A stretch of 64,000 bases of DNA from Taylorella equigenitalis ATCC 35865 (GCF_000276685.1 NC_018108.1:1178001-1242000); one strand, 5' to 3'; positions 8,060 through 18,245 are shown, numbered from the stretch's first letter. Made by a program: numbers and translations. Notes: a model not told the origin generated them from the sequence alone.

Positions 8060-10786
8060 TTAATGGGCTTCATCCCAATTGGAACCCACATATACTTGAG
8101 CTTCGAGAGGAACATCTAATTTAGCTACATCTTCCATAAGTTTAGGAAGTTTTAATTTTAATATTTCAATTTCAGATTCATGTACTTCCAAAACTAACTC
8201 ATCGTGCACTTGCAAGATAATGCGAGAATTTAGTTTATTTTGACTAATCCATTTATGAACAGATATCATAGCCATCTTTATGATATCAGCGGCACTACCC
8301 TGCACAGGAGCATTGATAGCTACACGCTCTAAGGCTGCCTTACGTGCTCCTTTAGAATCTTGAATCCCAGGAATATAAATTCGTCTACCGTAGATTGTTT
8401 CTACATAACCATCTTGGAATGCTTGTATTTTGATATCATCCATAAACTTCCTGACTTTAGGAAATCTATCAAAATACTTATAAATATAATTTTGTGCAGT
8501 TTCTCGACTTATACCTAAATTATTAGCTAATGCAAATGCACCCATACCATATATCAGTCCGAAGTTGATGGCTTTAGCAGCCCTACGTTGACTATCATCT
8601 ACTTCAGACAAGGGCACTCCAAAAACTTCAGAAGCAGTAGACCTATGAATATCTGCCCCCTCTTTGAAAGCTTTCAGCATACCCTCATCATTAGAAATAT
8701 GTGCCATAAGTCTAAGTTCTACTTGAGAGTAGTCAGCAGACATTAACTTAAAACCATCTTCTGCTACAAACGCCTGGCGGACTTGTCTTCCATCCTCATT
8801 TCTAATCGGTATATTTTGAAGATTAGGATCAAATGAAGACAATCTTCCAGACAGCACAGTAGTTTGCGAAAACACTGTATGCACACGTCCAGTTACTTTA
8901 TTAATCATAGTAGGAAGTTTGTCAGTATATGTGGATTTAAGTTTTGATAAACTTCTGTACTCTAATAAATGAACAGCTATAGGGTGATCTAATGCTAACT
9001 TCTCAAGAGCATCCTCATTTGTAGAAATTACACCAGTTCTAGTTTTACCCTGTGTTTCAAGTTTTAGTTTAGTGAAGAGGATTTCACTTAATTGCTTAGG
9101 TGAATTTATATTAAATTCCTCACCAGCTAGATTAAAAATTTCGCTTTCTAATTTACTTAGTCTGCAAGAAATTATTTCGGATTGGCTTAAAAGTTTGGAG
9201 GAATCAATTAAAACCCCAACCCTCTCCATATCAAATAGAACTTGAAGCACTTGCATTTCCAAATCATAGATAAATTTAAGCCCTTCAAACCCTTCTAATT
9301 TAGGAAGTAATTCTGTTAATAAGTGAAAAGTAAAATCTGCATCTTCGCACGCATATTGAGTTGCTTGATCCAAAGGTACATAATCGAATGTTATAGCTTT
9401 AGCACCTTTGCCACATATTTCTTCGTAACTCAAACCCTTACGGTTAAGATACTTCAGTGAAAGAGCTTCCAGCCCAACCCTTTGATTGGTATCAATCACA
9501 TATGCCAAAACCATGGTATCGTGCTTAATCCCCTTAAGAACTATCCCTTCGTTCGCAAATACGTGCATATCGTATTTTGCATTCTGAAGGATTTTAGTTT
9601 TTTGCTCTGATTCAAGCCATGACCGCATAGCCTCTAGCACTTCGGCTTTCATAAGTTGATTGCAACCTAGCTCAACTTGATGGGCAACAGGTATATACCA
9701 TGCTTTTCCAATATCTGTAGATAAACTTATACCGACTAATCTAGTCTTTAACTGATCTAGACTATTTGTTTCAGTGTCGAGTGCTACTAAATTTGCTTGT
9801 TTAATTTCTTCCAAACAGCTTTCTAACTTATCGATAGTATCAACCAAAACATAATTCGTTTTTATAGTTTTCTCAGTGGCAATATCTACCTTCTCTTCGT
9901 CTTTTTTTCTTTGAAGAGTTGGTAGATTATCGATACTTTCCAAGTCTTTTAAAAACGTTTTAAATCCAAAACGCGTATAAATTTCTTTTAATACATCGAA
10001 GTTTTTTTCTTTTGGTAGTAAGTCATCTATACTCTTAACCCATTTGCTAATATCGCAATCTTTTTTAATGGTTACAAGCTTACGAGTTAAGTCAAATTGC
10101 GATTGAGCTTCAATTAGATTTTGTGCAACCTTACCTTTGAGTGATCCAGCATTTTTAAGTAAGTTTTCCAAACTACCAAATTCGTTAAGCCACTTAGTAG
10201 CTGTCTTTGGTCCAACCTTATCTACTCCAGGTATATTATCCGAGGTATCCCCCATAAGCATCAAATAATCGATTATTTGATCTGGTCGAACTCCGTACTT
10301 TTCAAGCACTCCATTGCTGTCTAGAATTTCCTCTTTACCTGTAATAATAGAAATATTATCATCAACAAGTTGTGCAATATCTTTATCACTTGTTGCTATA
10401 ACACATTTTATATTTTGATTAATTGCAAAGTCCGCTATGGTGGCAATGATATCGTCTGCCTCTACACCCGATTGCATTATAATAGTCCAGCCTAGAGCTT
10501 CAATGGCCTGATGAATCGGCTCAATTTGAGTTCTCATATCGTCTGGCATGGGCGGTCTATGTGATTTATATTCAGTATATAACTCATGTCTAAAAGTTCT
10601 ACCTGGTGCATCAAATACACAAGCTATGTAGTCAGGTTTAGAGACGATTTGTGTCCGCTTCATCATATTTATCAGGCCAAATATAGCCCCAGATGGTTCT
10701 CCATCAGGACTTCTCAAATTTGGCATTGCAAAATGAGCTCTATACAAAAAACTAGAACCATCTACTAATAACAAGGTTTTCTTCAT
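8060..10786 (-). CDS. polA: DNA polymerase I
   Basis: Fills gaps and removes RNA primers in Okazaki-fragment and repair synthesis. It has 908 residues in the usual three domains: 5'-3' exonuclease (about 1-290), 3'-5' exonuclease with an intact DTETNSLD metal-binding motif (about 315-500), and the polymerase domain with motif A DYSQVELRLMAHIS, motif B RRAAKAINFGLIYG and motif C QVHDELVLEV. Proofreading residues therefore look intact. Its start codon overlaps the divergent start codon of the LOG-family gene, so each gene's leader lies inside the other's coding sequence. Confidence 0.98.
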   Translation of the reverse strand: MKKTLLLVDGSSFLYRAHFAMPNLRSPDGEPSGAIFGLINMMKRTQIVSKPDYIACVFDAPGRTFRHELYTEYKSHRPPMPDDMRTQIEPIHQAIEALGWTIIMQSGVEADDIIATIADFAINQNIKCVIATSDKDIAQLVDDNISIITGKEEILDSNGVLEKYGVRPDQIIDYLMLMGDTSDNIPGVDKVGPKTATKWLNEFGSLENLLKNAGSLKGKVAQNLIEAQSQFDLTRKLVTIKKDCDISKWVKSIDDLLPKEKNFDVLKEIYTRFGFKTFLKDLESIDNLPTLQRKKDEEKVDIATEKTIKTNYVLVDTIDKLESCLEEIKQANLVALDTETNSLDQLKTRLVGISLSTDIGKAWYIPVAHQVELGCNQLMKAEVLEAMRSWLESEQKTKILQNAKYDMHVFANEGIVLKGIKHDTMVLAYVIDTNQRVGLEALSLKYLNRKGLSYEEICGKGAKAITFDYVPLDQATQYACEDADFTFHLLTELLPKLEGFEGLKFIYDLEMQVLQVLFDMERVGVLIDSSKLLSQSEIISCRLSKLESEIFNLAGEEFNINSPKQLSEILFTKLKLETQGKTRTGVISTNEDALEKLALDHPIAVHLLEYRSLSKLKSTYTDKLPTMINKVTGRVHTVFSQTTVLSGRLSSFDPNLQNIPIRNEDGRQVRQAFVAEDGFKLMSADYSQVELRLMAHISNDEGMLKAFKEGADIHRSTASEVFGVPLSEVDDSQRRAAKAINFGLIYGMGAFALANNLGISRETAQNYIYKYFDRFPKVRKFMDDIKIQAFQDGYVETIYGRRIYIPGIQDSKGARKAALERVAINAPVQGSAADIIKMAMISVHKWISQNKLNSRIILQVHDELVLEVHESEIEILKLKLPKLMEDVAKLDVPLEAQVYVGSNWDEAH

Positions 10787-11453
10787 GGTCGAAACAAGAT
10801 CTATAACAATTAAAGGACAAATTTCTGAGATTGCTGATGAACTTCAAGACGCAGCAACTCATCTTAAAAACGTAACTCAGGCTGTAAGTATTTTCGGAAG
10901 TGCTCGCATTAAACAAGATGACCCCTTTTATATTCTAACTACAGATATTAGCAGAAAGCTTGCCTCTGCAGGATTCACAATAATTTCTGGTGGAGGACCT
11001 GGGATTATGGAGGCTGCAAACAAAGGAGCTCATGAAGTCAACGGTAATAGTATTGGTCTTAATATCAAACTACCTAACGAAACTACTAATAACCCCTTTC
11101 AATCTCAAAGTATTTATTTTAAATATTTTGTTTCGAGGAAAACCACTTTCTTTATGAATAGTTGGGCTTATATTATTATGCCTGGTGGATTTGGTACTAT
11201 GGATGAATTATTTGAAGCTCTTACCTTAGTTCAAACTGGAAAAGCAAACAGAGCACCCATAGTTCTTGTAGGGACCTCTTTCTGGACAGGGTTAATTGAA
11301 TTTATAAAAAATAATTTATTGGGAAATGGGTACATTTCTGCTAAAGATATTGATTTAATTTCTGTAACTGATGATGCAGATTTAGTGCTAGACATAGTTT
11401 CAACATACTATGATGAGCATCACGCTAATCCTCACTGTTTGGGGCTATGCTGA
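10785..11453 (+). CDS. LOG-family protein (TIGR00730), putative nucleoside 5'-monophosphate phosphoribohydrolase
   Basis: Rossmann-fold protein with both hallmark motifs: GGGPGIMEAANKGA near residue 67 and PGGFGTMDELFE near residue 132. Family members cleave the N-glycosidic bond of (cytokinin-type) nucleoside 5'-monophosphates; the bacterial role is often unclear. The ATG shares two bases with the polA start on the other strand. AAGG eight bases upstream serves as a Shine-Dalgarno, and no later Met precedes the core fold, so the start is plausible. The mutM start follows immediately (2-bp overlap region), suggesting co-transcription. Confidence 0.88.
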   Translation: MVETRSITIKGQISEIADELQDAATHLKNVTQAVSIFGSARIKQDDPFYILTTDISRKLASAGFTIISGGGPGIMEAANKGAHEVNGNSIGLNIKLPNETTNNPFQSQSIYFKYFVSRKTTFFMNSWAYIIMPGGFGTMDELFEALTLVQTGKANRAPIVLVGTSFWTGLIEFIKNNLLGNGYISAKDIDLISVTDDADLVLDIVSTYYDEHHANPHCLGLC

Positions 11454-11454
11454 T

Positions 11455-12408
11455 ATGCCTGAACTTCCTGAAGTTGAAGTTACAAAGCAAGACCTCTATT
11501 CAATGATTCTTGAAAGTGAGGTTGGAACAGAATCAAAAACGATTGCAAAAGTATTGCCATATACTAAAGAGTTTTTTACTGCTAAAACCAATCCTAGAAA
11601 TAACAAAAAAGATTTTTTAGCTCAAATTCTTAAATATGATGATAGAAGAAAAGAATTAGAAAACTCCAAAATCACATCAATTTATAGAATTGCAAAATAC
11701 ATAATTATTAGTACAGATGCATCGCTTCATTTTGTGATACATCTAGGTATGTCAGCCACTGTATACTCAATTATTGCCACCCCAAATGATAGGAAATTAA
11801 TTGAATCTGGTGGTGGCTTAGAATTTTTAGATTTCCTAAACTCATCAACCGATCGTGTTTTTGCTAGGCATCATCATACGGGATTTTTGCTTAAAGATGG
11901 GCGTATATTCCTATTTCATGATGTTAGAAGATTTGGAGAATGGGCAGTTCTAACCGATGATGAGCTAAACAAATTTAAAGATGGATTTGGCTCTTCTTGG
12001 GATCCTCATTTATCTAATTTTGATTCAAAATCACTTATTGAATTTATTAATAACCACCCACAAAAGACTACTCGCAAATGGAATCAGTCAAATATGGGTT
12101 TGCTATCTTTCATAGGTAAATCAGGTGCTATCAAGGGTTGCGGAGCGATATATTCACGCGAGGTTGTTTTTGCATCAGGACTGGATCCATCCACCCCTAT
12201 TAGTTCTTTAAAAGAATATGATTGGATAAATCTTGCTAACTCAATGCAGACAGTACTGAGTGAATCTATATCTGACGGAGGAACAGCTTTTAATTCAAAA
12301 GACACTGATGATGCTGACTCAGTAAGGTCTAGAGGCGACTTTGTAAGACCTAGCGGACAATTAAGTAGATACCAAGAAAAACTGAAGTCTTATAAAAAGA
12401 AGCACTAG
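11455..12408 (+). CDS. mutM: Formamidopyrimidine-DNA glycosylase lacking the zinc finger
   Basis: Base-excision repair glycosylase for 8-oxoguanine and formamidopyrimidines. I chose the ATG at 11455 because the mature protein must begin MPELPEVEV, where Pro1 is the catalytic nucleophile and Glu2 the acid. The lysine motif RIAKY, LGMSA and HDVRRFGEW are present, and the helix-two-turn-helix region is visible around FIGKSGAIKGCGAIY. The protein ends YQEKLKSYKKKH, which aligns with the family segment just before the C-terminal Cys4 zinc finger. No cysteine pairs follow. About 70 extra residues lie in the N-terminal half relative to typical Fpg. Activity may be altered. Confidence 0.88.
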   Translation: MPELPEVEVTKQDLYSMILESEVGTESKTIAKVLPYTKEFFTAKTNPRNNKKDFLAQILKYDDRRKELENSKITSIYRIAKYIIISTDASLHFVIHLGMSATVYSIIATPNDRKLIESGGGLEFLDFLNSSTDRVFARHHHTGFLLKDGRIFLFHDVRRFGEWAVLTDDELNKFKDGFGSSWDPHLSNFDSKSLIEFINNHPQKTTRKWNQSNMGLLSFIGKSGAIKGCGAIYSREVVFASGLDPSTPISSLKEYDWINLANSMQTVLSESISDGGTAFNSKDTDDADSVRSRGDFVRPSGQLSRYQEKLKSYKKKH

Positions 12409-12701
12409 TTTTCTGGTTTACGCACTGGCTTGTTGTGATTAAAAATTTTAAATTCTGGTTTTTTAGAGTCAGCAGGACGGCACCTTAGATGTACAAATTT
12501 TTTTCTATGTCCACTATCCAGAACTTTACCTTTATATTTAGTGGCACAAATCTTTTTAAATTCTTCTAACTTCGAAGGACACCCATCTTTATCCTGACAG
12601 TTATAAGTGAAATGTACATCTGTTTCTTCATATATCGCACCAGAACAAGCACCTAAGCCAAGAGCCACAATGAAGAGAAATACAAATCTAATATTTTTCA
12701 T
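12405..12701 (-). CDS. Small putative lipoprotein
   Basis: 98 residues with a clear type II signal peptide: a basic start, a hydrophobic stretch and the lipobox LGAC with Cys at 19. The mature part is polar and has four further cysteines, two of them in NCQDKDGC, so disulfides are likely. I do not recognise the family. Its start overlaps the ptsI stop by 4 bp, placing it at the tail of the thrS-infC-PTS operon. It converges on mutM with a 4-bp overlap. Confidence 0.75.
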   Translation of the reverse strand: MKNIRFVFLFIVALGLGACSGAIYEETDVHFTYNCQDKDGCPSKLEEFKKICATKYKGKVLDSGHRKKFVHLRCRPADSKKPEFKIFNHNKPVRKPEN

Positions 12702-14428
12702 ATTGAATTTAATTTAACTAAATCAATGTACGAACTTTCTTCTAAAAAGGGCTCAATAAAACCCTTCACTTTAGAAATATCGGTTGAATTTACCCTATCA
12801 ATTACATCAGCAAAATTATTTGGATGCATAGAGAAATGCCTTAATCCCATACCAAGCAAAAGGCTTGTATAATCAGGGTCACCTGCCATCTCACCACACA
12901 TATGAACAGGTTTTGAAAATCTTTCACAACTATCGATAACCATTTGTATCAATCTCAAAATAGCTGGATGATTGGGTTCAAATAAATTTGCAACAGAATC
13001 ATCAATTCTATCTACTGCCAATGCATACTGAATCAAATCATTAGTCCCTATAGATACAAAATCTAATTCTTTGAGGAAGGGTGCCATCGATACCGCCATA
13101 GCAGGGATTTCGACCATTGCCCCAAGTTCAATTTGTACCTGACGATGTGGATTGTTTTTCAAAAATCGATCTTTGCTAGTTTCTAAAATTTCTTTCACTT
13201 GCATGATTTGGCTAACATGTGAAATCATAGGCAATAAAATCCGCAAACGTCCATAAACAGAAGCTTTTACCAAGGCATCAATTTGAGTCTTAAAAATATC
13301 TGTATGCGTTAGACAATACCTAATCGCCCTAAGCCCAAGAGCGGGATTTAATGCGGTATTTGATGAATTTTTAAAAAGCTTATCATTTCCTATATCAAGC
13401 GTTCTGATAGTTACTGGCAATGGATTCATACACTCCAGTACATGCTTATATGCTATGAATTGTTCTTCTTCAGTTGGCAATACATCCCTATTCATAAACA
13501 GAAATTCTGTTCTAAATAACCCTATACCACCAGCCCCCATTTCTAAGGCTAAATCCACCTCGGATGGATGCTTAATATTCGCCTCAATATGAACCTTTAC
13601 ACCATCAGATGAAATTGCTGTATGATTGATTAGCCCTGAAAAGTCTTTCTTTGCTTGCTTTTGCTCAATCTGTCTTTTTTTATACTGACTGAGAATTTTA
13701 TGTGACGGGTTAACTATAACAAGCCCTTGATCTCCATCTACAATTAATAAATCCATAGGATTTACCAACGATCTGACATTTTTCATACCTACAACTGCAG
13801 GTAAACGCATGCTTCTAGCCACAATAGATGAATGAGAAGTTGGACCGCCCAAATCAGATATAAAAGCACCAAATTTCTGATCACCAAACGATAGCAAGTC
13901 CGCCGGACTTATATCACTAGCAACAAGAATTAAACTATCGGATTGATTTGAAATTTTGGGCAAAATATTAGCAACATTTCCAGATAATCTAGATACCACT
14001 CTATCAATAACTTGCTGAATATCAGATAGGCGCTCTTTTAAGTAATCATCCTCTAAGTGCTCAAACTGCTGAGCTATCTTTTGTCCGTAAGCAACGATGG
14101 CCCACTGGGCGTTATAAAGTTTAGTTCTTATGATTTCTTTTGTTTCGGATGCTAATGAAGCATCAGCTGCCAATTGGCTATGAACTTCTAGAATGGGTGC
14201 AAGTTCACTTGGAGCATCAGGCGGAAGAGATTCCGTCAAGGAAAGCAATTCTTTAGAAACAGTTTTTAGAGACTCTTCTAAACGTAAACACTCGCTTTCT
14301 ATATCCTCTTCATTTATATGAGTGAAATTATTTTCATTATATTCGGACCCTAAAAGTAGTGCCTTCCCTATGGCAATACCCTTGGATACCCCTTTTCCGT
14401 ACAAAGCTACGACAGTTGTACTAAGCAT
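12698..14428 (-). CDS. ptsI: PTS enzyme I, phosphoenolpyruvate-protein phosphotransferase
   Basis: Transfers phosphate from PEP to HPr. 576 residues with the phosphohistidine motif GGPTSHSSIVARSM in the swivelling domain, the PEP-binding segment GIGLFRTEFLFM, IGTNDLIQY and the C-terminal active-site Cys in HMCGEMAGD. With HPr and a Man-type EIIA immediately upstream, and no EIIB/EIIC in sight, it forms the kind of truncated, probably regulatory PTS known in betaproteobacteria. It begins 9 bp after the ptsH stop. Confidence 0.96.
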   Translation of the reverse strand: MLSTTVVALYGKGVSKGIAIGKALLLGSEYNENNFTHINEEDIESECLRLEESLKTVSKELLSLTESLPPDAPSELAPILEVHSQLAADASLASETKEIIRTKLYNAQWAIVAYGQKIAQQFEHLEDDYLKERLSDIQQVIDRVVSRLSGNVANILPKISNQSDSLILVASDISPADLLSFGDQKFGAFISDLGGPTSHSSIVARSMRLPAVVGMKNVRSLVNPMDLLIVDGDQGLVIVNPSHKILSQYKKRQIEQKQAKKDFSGLINHTAISSDGVKVHIEANIKHPSEVDLALEMGAGGIGLFRTEFLFMNRDVLPTEEEQFIAYKHVLECMNPLPVTIRTLDIGNDKLFKNSSNTALNPALGLRAIRYCLTHTDIFKTQIDALVKASVYGRLRILLPMISHVSQIMQVKEILETSKDRFLKNNPHRQVQIELGAMVEIPAMAVSMAPFLKELDFVSIGTNDLIQYALAVDRIDDSVANLFEPNHPAILRLIQMVIDSCERFSKPVHMCGEMAGDPDYTSLLLGMGLRHFSMHPNNFADVIDRVNSTDISKVKGFIEPFLEESSYIDLVKLNSI

Positions 14429-14437
14429 TGTAATTAC

Positions 14438-14707
14438 TCACTCTACCTCGCCGAATTTGGAATCGAATAACTCCTTTATGGATACCAAAGCCTCCTCTGA
14501 ATCATCACCATTTGCATCTACAATAATTGTAGAACCTTTTCCCGCAGCCAAAAGCATAACGCCCATTATGCTCTTTGCGTTAACTTTTTGATTGCCTTTG
14601 GATATGGATATTTCGCTTTTAAACTTAGAAGCTAACTGAGTCAACTTAGAAGCCGCTCTTGCGTGCAAGCCAAGTTTATTTGAAATTACAACTTCTACTT
14701 GAGTCAT
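14438..14707 (-). CDS. ptsH: Phosphocarrier protein HPr
   Basis: 89-residue phosphate carrier between enzyme I and EIIA. The active-site His15 lies in NKLGLHARAASK and the regulatory serine is at position 46 in KSIMGVMLLA, so both His phosphorylation and HPr-kinase-type Ser phosphorylation are possible. The start lies 10 bp after the EIIA stop, in one operon with EIIA and ptsI. Confidence 0.96.
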   Translation of the reverse strand: MTQVEVVISNKLGLHARAASKLTQLASKFKSEISISKGNQKVNAKSIMGVMLLAAGKGSTIIVDANGDDSEEALVSIKELFDSKFGEVE

Positions 14708-14717
14708 AAATTACACC

Positions 14718-15158
14718 TCAATTAACGGTATCCTTAAGATTTTCAGATTCCAGCTTCATACACTTACGTCCTGATTCGATAATTTTTAGTTTAAGCTCTT
14801 GAAATGGCAATGACTGACTACCCAATGCAGTAAGGACTATGCCCATATTAATTCCTGAAATCAAATCAGCATCTACACCATCTTTTTGTAATTTAGAAAC
14901 CACTTCTTTGGAAATATTATAAGGAGTGGCTCCAATCAGATCTGTAAGTATTAAAACACTATTTCCTTCTTTAATATCAAACTTAATATCTTTATATATT
15001 TTATCGACTAAAAAAGAGGGGTCTTGATCAGCCTCTACGTCATAACCCATAAATGAGTTTGCATTTGGACAGATATGTTCCATCACTTTTAAATATGCCT
15101 TATGCATTGGGCTATGTACACATAAGACAATATTAGTGAAAGGAGTATTTGTGTGCAT
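14718..15158 (-). CDS. PTS EIIA component, mannose (PTS-EIIA-Man) type
   Basis: Takes phosphate from HPr; in the absence of EIIB/EIIC it probably signals carbon or energy state. 146 residues from the ATG at 15158, starting MHTNTPFTNIVLCVHS. His15 in this segment matches the phosphorylated histidine of the EIIA-Man fold, and LILTDLIGATPYN is the typical second motif. An earlier in-frame start would lie inside the infC end, so 15158 (1 bp after the infC stop) is preferred. The same role is annotated as manX-like in relatives. Confidence 0.88.
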   Translation of the reverse strand: MHTNTPFTNIVLCVHSPMHKAYLKVMEHICPNANSFMGYDVEADQDPSFLVDKIYKDIKFDIKEGNSVLILTDLIGATPYNISKEVVSKLQKDGVDADLISGINMGIVLTALGSQSLPFQELKLKIIESGRKCMKLESENLKDTVN

Positions 15159-15159
15159 A

Positions 15160-15684
15160 TTATTTAGCTTTTTTATTTGGAGCAACAACCATAATCATCT
15201 GACGCCCTTCAAACTTAGGCATAGATTCAACAGTTATAAGATCCCCTAAATCTTCTCTAACTCTTTCAAGAACCTTCATGCCAAGATCTTGATGTGCCAT
15301 CTCACGTCCACGAAATCTAAGCGTAACCTTAGCCTTATCCCCATCCTCAATAAATCGTTTTAGATTTCTGAGTTTTACTTGATAGTCGCCTTCATCAGTA
15401 CCTGGTCGAAACTTAATCTCTTTGACTTGAACGATTTTTTGTTTTGATTTAGCTTCTTGAAGTCTTTTTTGCTCTTGATATTTAAACTTACCGTAGTCCA
15501 TCAATCGACAGACAGGGACATCAGCATTTGGAGCAATCTCCACTAAATCAGTATCTTCTTCTTCCGCTTTGATTAGAGCGGCCTTCAATGGAACTATACC
15601 AAGTTGCTCTCCATCTAAGCCAATTAATCTTACTTCCTTGGCTGTGATTTCGCCATTGATGTTATGGGTTTTTCCAGTAGCTAT
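15160..15684 (-). CDS. infC: Translation initiation factor IF-3 with ATA start codon
   Basis: Binds the 30S subunit and controls start-codon choice. The first ATG in the frame (15588) would leave only 142 residues and lose the N-terminal domain. The frame continues upstream as [17 protein letters not shown], the conserved IF-3 N-terminus. It reaches an ATA at 15682-15684, 7 bases after a good AGGAG, giving 174 residues. Rare AUU/AUA/AUC starts are a known feature of infC and allow IF-3 to repress its own translation. It follows thrS by 18 bp, the usual thrS-infC order. Confidence 0.93.
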   Translation of the reverse strand: MATGKTHNINGEITAKEVRLIGLDGEQLGIVPLKAALIKAEEEDTDLVEIAPNADVPVCRLMDYGKFKYQEQKRLQEAKSKQKIVQVKEIKFRPGTDEGDYQVKLRNLKRFIEDGDKAKVTLRFRGREMAHQDLGMKVLERVREDLGDLITVESMPKFEGRQMIMVVAPNKKAK

Positions 15685-15702
15685 GTTAGAACTCCTATTA
15701 AA

Positions 15703-17643
15703 TTAAACAGACGGTACGACAACATCAAGTTTGTTATCGATTTCATTTTGAAGGCGAGCAATAAAATCATCAACAGTTAAAACGCCTAAATCAATATTTC
15801 CTCTGGCTCTGACAGCAACGCTTGAAGAGCTACGTTCTTTTTCACCAACCACAAGGATATATGGAATTTTTTGCATAGAGTTTTCACGTATTTTTTTTGT
15901 GATTTTTTCGTTGCGTAAATCCACTTTTACTCTAAATTTTTGATTTAACTTGGTCTGAACTTCTAAAGCATAGTCATTAAATGCTTCTGAAATCGGACAG
16001 ACAACTACATGTTCAGGAGATAACCATGGAGGCATAGCACCAGAATAGTTTTCTATAAGCATACCTATAAATCTTTCGAGAGATCCCAAAATAGCTCTAT
16101 GCAACATAACTGGAGTTTTACGAGTATCATCCGCATCTACATATTCCGCACCTAAACGAGCTGGCATAGAAAAATCAACTTGGATAGTACCACACTGCCA
16201 GTGACGACCGATTGCATCTTTTAGTGTGTACTCAATTTTGGGGCCATAAAAAGCACCCTCTCCAGGAGAAATTTCAAATTCACAGCCCGACTGCTTTAAA
16301 CTCTCCATCAAGGCTTTTTCAGCTTTATCCCAAATTTCATCAGCCCCAATTCTTTTTTCTGGGCGAGTAGCTATCTTATACAGAACTTCAGTAAAACCAA
16401 ATTCTTTATAAACTTTTTGTAGTAAAGCTGTAAAAGCCAAACATTCGGCTAGGAGTTGATCTTCAGTACAGAATATATGACCATCATCTTGAGTAAACCC
16501 GCGAACACGCATCATACCGTGCAAAGAGCCAGAAGGCTCATTTCTATGACACTGACCAAATTCACCGTACCTAATAGGAAGCTCTCTATAAGAGTGCAAA
16601 GTTGAATTATAGATTTGAACATGACCTGGACAATTCATTGGTTTAAGACCGTACTCCCGATTTTCGGATTGTGTCGTAAACATATTTTCTTTGTAATTAT
16701 CCCAGTGACCTGTTTTTTTCCATAGACCAAGATCAAGGATTTGTGGTGCTTTGATTTCCTGATAACCATTTTCAACATAAACTTTACGCATAAACTGCTC
16801 AACTTGTTGCCAAATGGTCCATCCCTTAGGATGCCAAAATATCAACCCAGGAGCTTCATCCTGAAAATGAAATAAATCTAATTCTTTTCCAAGTTTTCGA
16901 TGATCTCGTTTTTCTGCTTCCTCAAGCATAGTAAGATACTTAACTTGATCATCTTTAGAACTCCAAGCGGTACCATAAACCCTTTGGAGCATTTCATTGT
17001 TAGAGTCACCACGCCAATATGCACCCGCAACTTTCATAAGCTTAAAAACTTTAAGTTTTCCTGTAGAAGGAACATGTGGTCCACGGCACAAATCTACAAA
17101 AGAACCCTGTCTATATAAACTTATAACCTCACCCTGAGGAATAGATGAAATAATTTCAGCTTTATAAAGCTCACCTTCTTTTTTAAAAAACTCTATAGCT
17201 TCATCTCTATCCCACTCTTCACGAATTACAGCAATATCTTGCTTAACTAATTCACTCATACGTTTTTCAATTTTTTGTAGATCTTCAGGAGTGAAGGGTC
17301 TTTTATATGAAAAGTCGTAGTAAAACCCATTATTAATAACTGGACCAATAGTTACTTGAGCATCTGGAAATAATTCTTTTACCGCATGAGCAAGCAGATG
17401 AGCAGTTGAGTGACGAATAATGTCCAACCCTACATCATCTTTGGGAGTAATAATCGATAATGACACATCACTATCCACTACATAACTAGTATCAACCGTA
17501 GTCTCAATACCTGTATCAGATTTAACCGTGGCTGCAATAGCAGCTTTTGCTAAACTTGGGGCAATGGATTGAGCAATTTGCTCCACAGTTTGTGGAGTTT
17601 CGTAACTTCTAGAAGAACCGTCAGGCAGGGTTACTTGTATCAT
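15703..17643 (-). CDS. thrS: Threonyl-tRNA synthetase
   Basis: Class II synthetase charging tRNA-Thr. 646 residues: N-terminal TGS domain (about 1-60), the editing/SAD domain with [11 protein letters not shown] (zinc/editing histidines), the catalytic core with [22 protein letters not shown] and motif 3 (LGSLERFIG), and the C-terminal anticodon-binding domain with [12 protein letters not shown]-like sequence. It heads the thrS-infC-EIIA-ptsH-ptsI block, an unusual but coherent transcription unit. Confidence 0.98.
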   Translation of the reverse strand: MIQVTLPDGSSRSYETPQTVEQIAQSIAPSLAKAAIAATVKSDTGIETTVDTSYVVDSDVSLSIITPKDDVGLDIIRHSTAHLLAHAVKELFPDAQVTIGPVINNGFYYDFSYKRPFTPEDLQKIEKRMSELVKQDIAVIREEWDRDEAIEFFKKEGELYKAEIISSIPQGEVISLYRQGSFVDLCRGPHVPSTGKLKVFKLMKVAGAYWRGDSNNEMLQRVYGTAWSSKDDQVKYLTMLEEAEKRDHRKLGKELDLFHFQDEAPGLIFWHPKGWTIWQQVEQFMRKVYVENGYQEIKAPQILDLGLWKKTGHWDNYKENMFTTQSENREYGLKPMNCPGHVQIYNSTLHSYRELPIRYGEFGQCHRNEPSGSLHGMMRVRGFTQDDGHIFCTEDQLLAECLAFTALLQKVYKEFGFTEVLYKIATRPEKRIGADEIWDKAEKALMESLKQSGCEFEISPGEGAFYGPKIEYTLKDAIGRHWQCGTIQVDFSMPARLGAEYVDADDTRKTPVMLHRAILGSLERFIGMLIENYSGAMPPWLSPEHVVVCPISEAFNDYALEVQTKLNQKFRVKVDLRNEKITKKIRENSMQKIPYILVVGEKERSSSSVAVRARGNIDLGVLTVDDFIARLQNEIDNKLDVVVPSV

Positions 17644-17670
17644 CTATATAAATAAACCTAAAATAAAAAA

Positions 17671-17686
17671 ATGCATAAAAATGCAT
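17671..17686 (-). promoter_or_regulatory. Possible hairpin in the thrS leader
   Basis: Two ATGCAT units separated by four bases. Read on the minus strand they could pair, and they are followed by a run of seven T about 28 bases before the thrS start. This resembles a weak attenuator, but the stem is short and AT-rich. Confidence 0.25.
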
Positions 17687-17741
17687 CATATAGTCAAAGT
17701 TTCAATGTAACTTTAAATTTTAGCACTAATATCAATTCCTT

Positions 17742-18245
17742 ATGAAAAAGAATCTTTATTGGATATATTTACTAACAACTGTAGCAATAATAACTTTTAT
17801 AGTAGTTGTTCTTTTTAGAGTTTTATCAGCTCCAAATACAGGCCCTAAAAATAAAACAAAAGAACCAAGTATTCCAGTAACTATAGTTAAACAAAACGCT
17901 CAGATAAAGGAAGATATAAATCAAATTTTATCTAAACCGAATAGTACCAACACCGAAGAATATGTTGGTACAACTCAAAACACAGAAAAAGAATCCAATT
18001 CTAATTCCGAAACAACCACATTCACGCAAAATAAAACTGGTAGTGAGGAATCAAATTCAGAAGATCCGCTTAATGTAGAACTTCAAATTGATGATTTATC
18101 ACCTCAAAGTGAATTTCCAACTCCTGTTGAAGGGACAATAAATAGCCTGGAGCAAAACAATAACGATGAAGGCCCTAGAAATACATTTCCAGAGCCTAAC
18201 TCATCAAATCCTCCAAGTGGAAGTTTTCCAGATCCAGTTAATTAA
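17742..18245 (+). CDS. Hypothetical single-pass membrane protein
   Basis: 167 residues: one N-terminal membrane segment (about 5-29) followed by a long low-complexity region rich in Asn, Ser, Glu, Pro and Thr, with no recognisable domain. It is likely anchored in the inner membrane with the disordered part in the periplasm. It is divergent from thrS and its last 8 bp overlap the end of lon. The only support is the clean frame, a start in a plausible position and protein-like composition. Confidence 0.6.
   Translation: MKKNLYWIYLLTTVAIITFIVVVLFRVLSAPNTGPKNKTKEPSIPVTIVKQNAQIKEDINQILSKPNSTNTEEYVGTTQNTEKESNSNSETTTFTQNKTGSEESNSEDPLNVELQIDDLSPQSEFPTPVEGTINSLEQNNNDEGPRNTFPEPNSSNPPSGSFPDPVN

Noticed and set aside
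15588-15684. infC as a truncated gene
   Set aside because: The conserved N-terminus is present upstream in frame and starts at a non-ATG codon, which is typical of infC.
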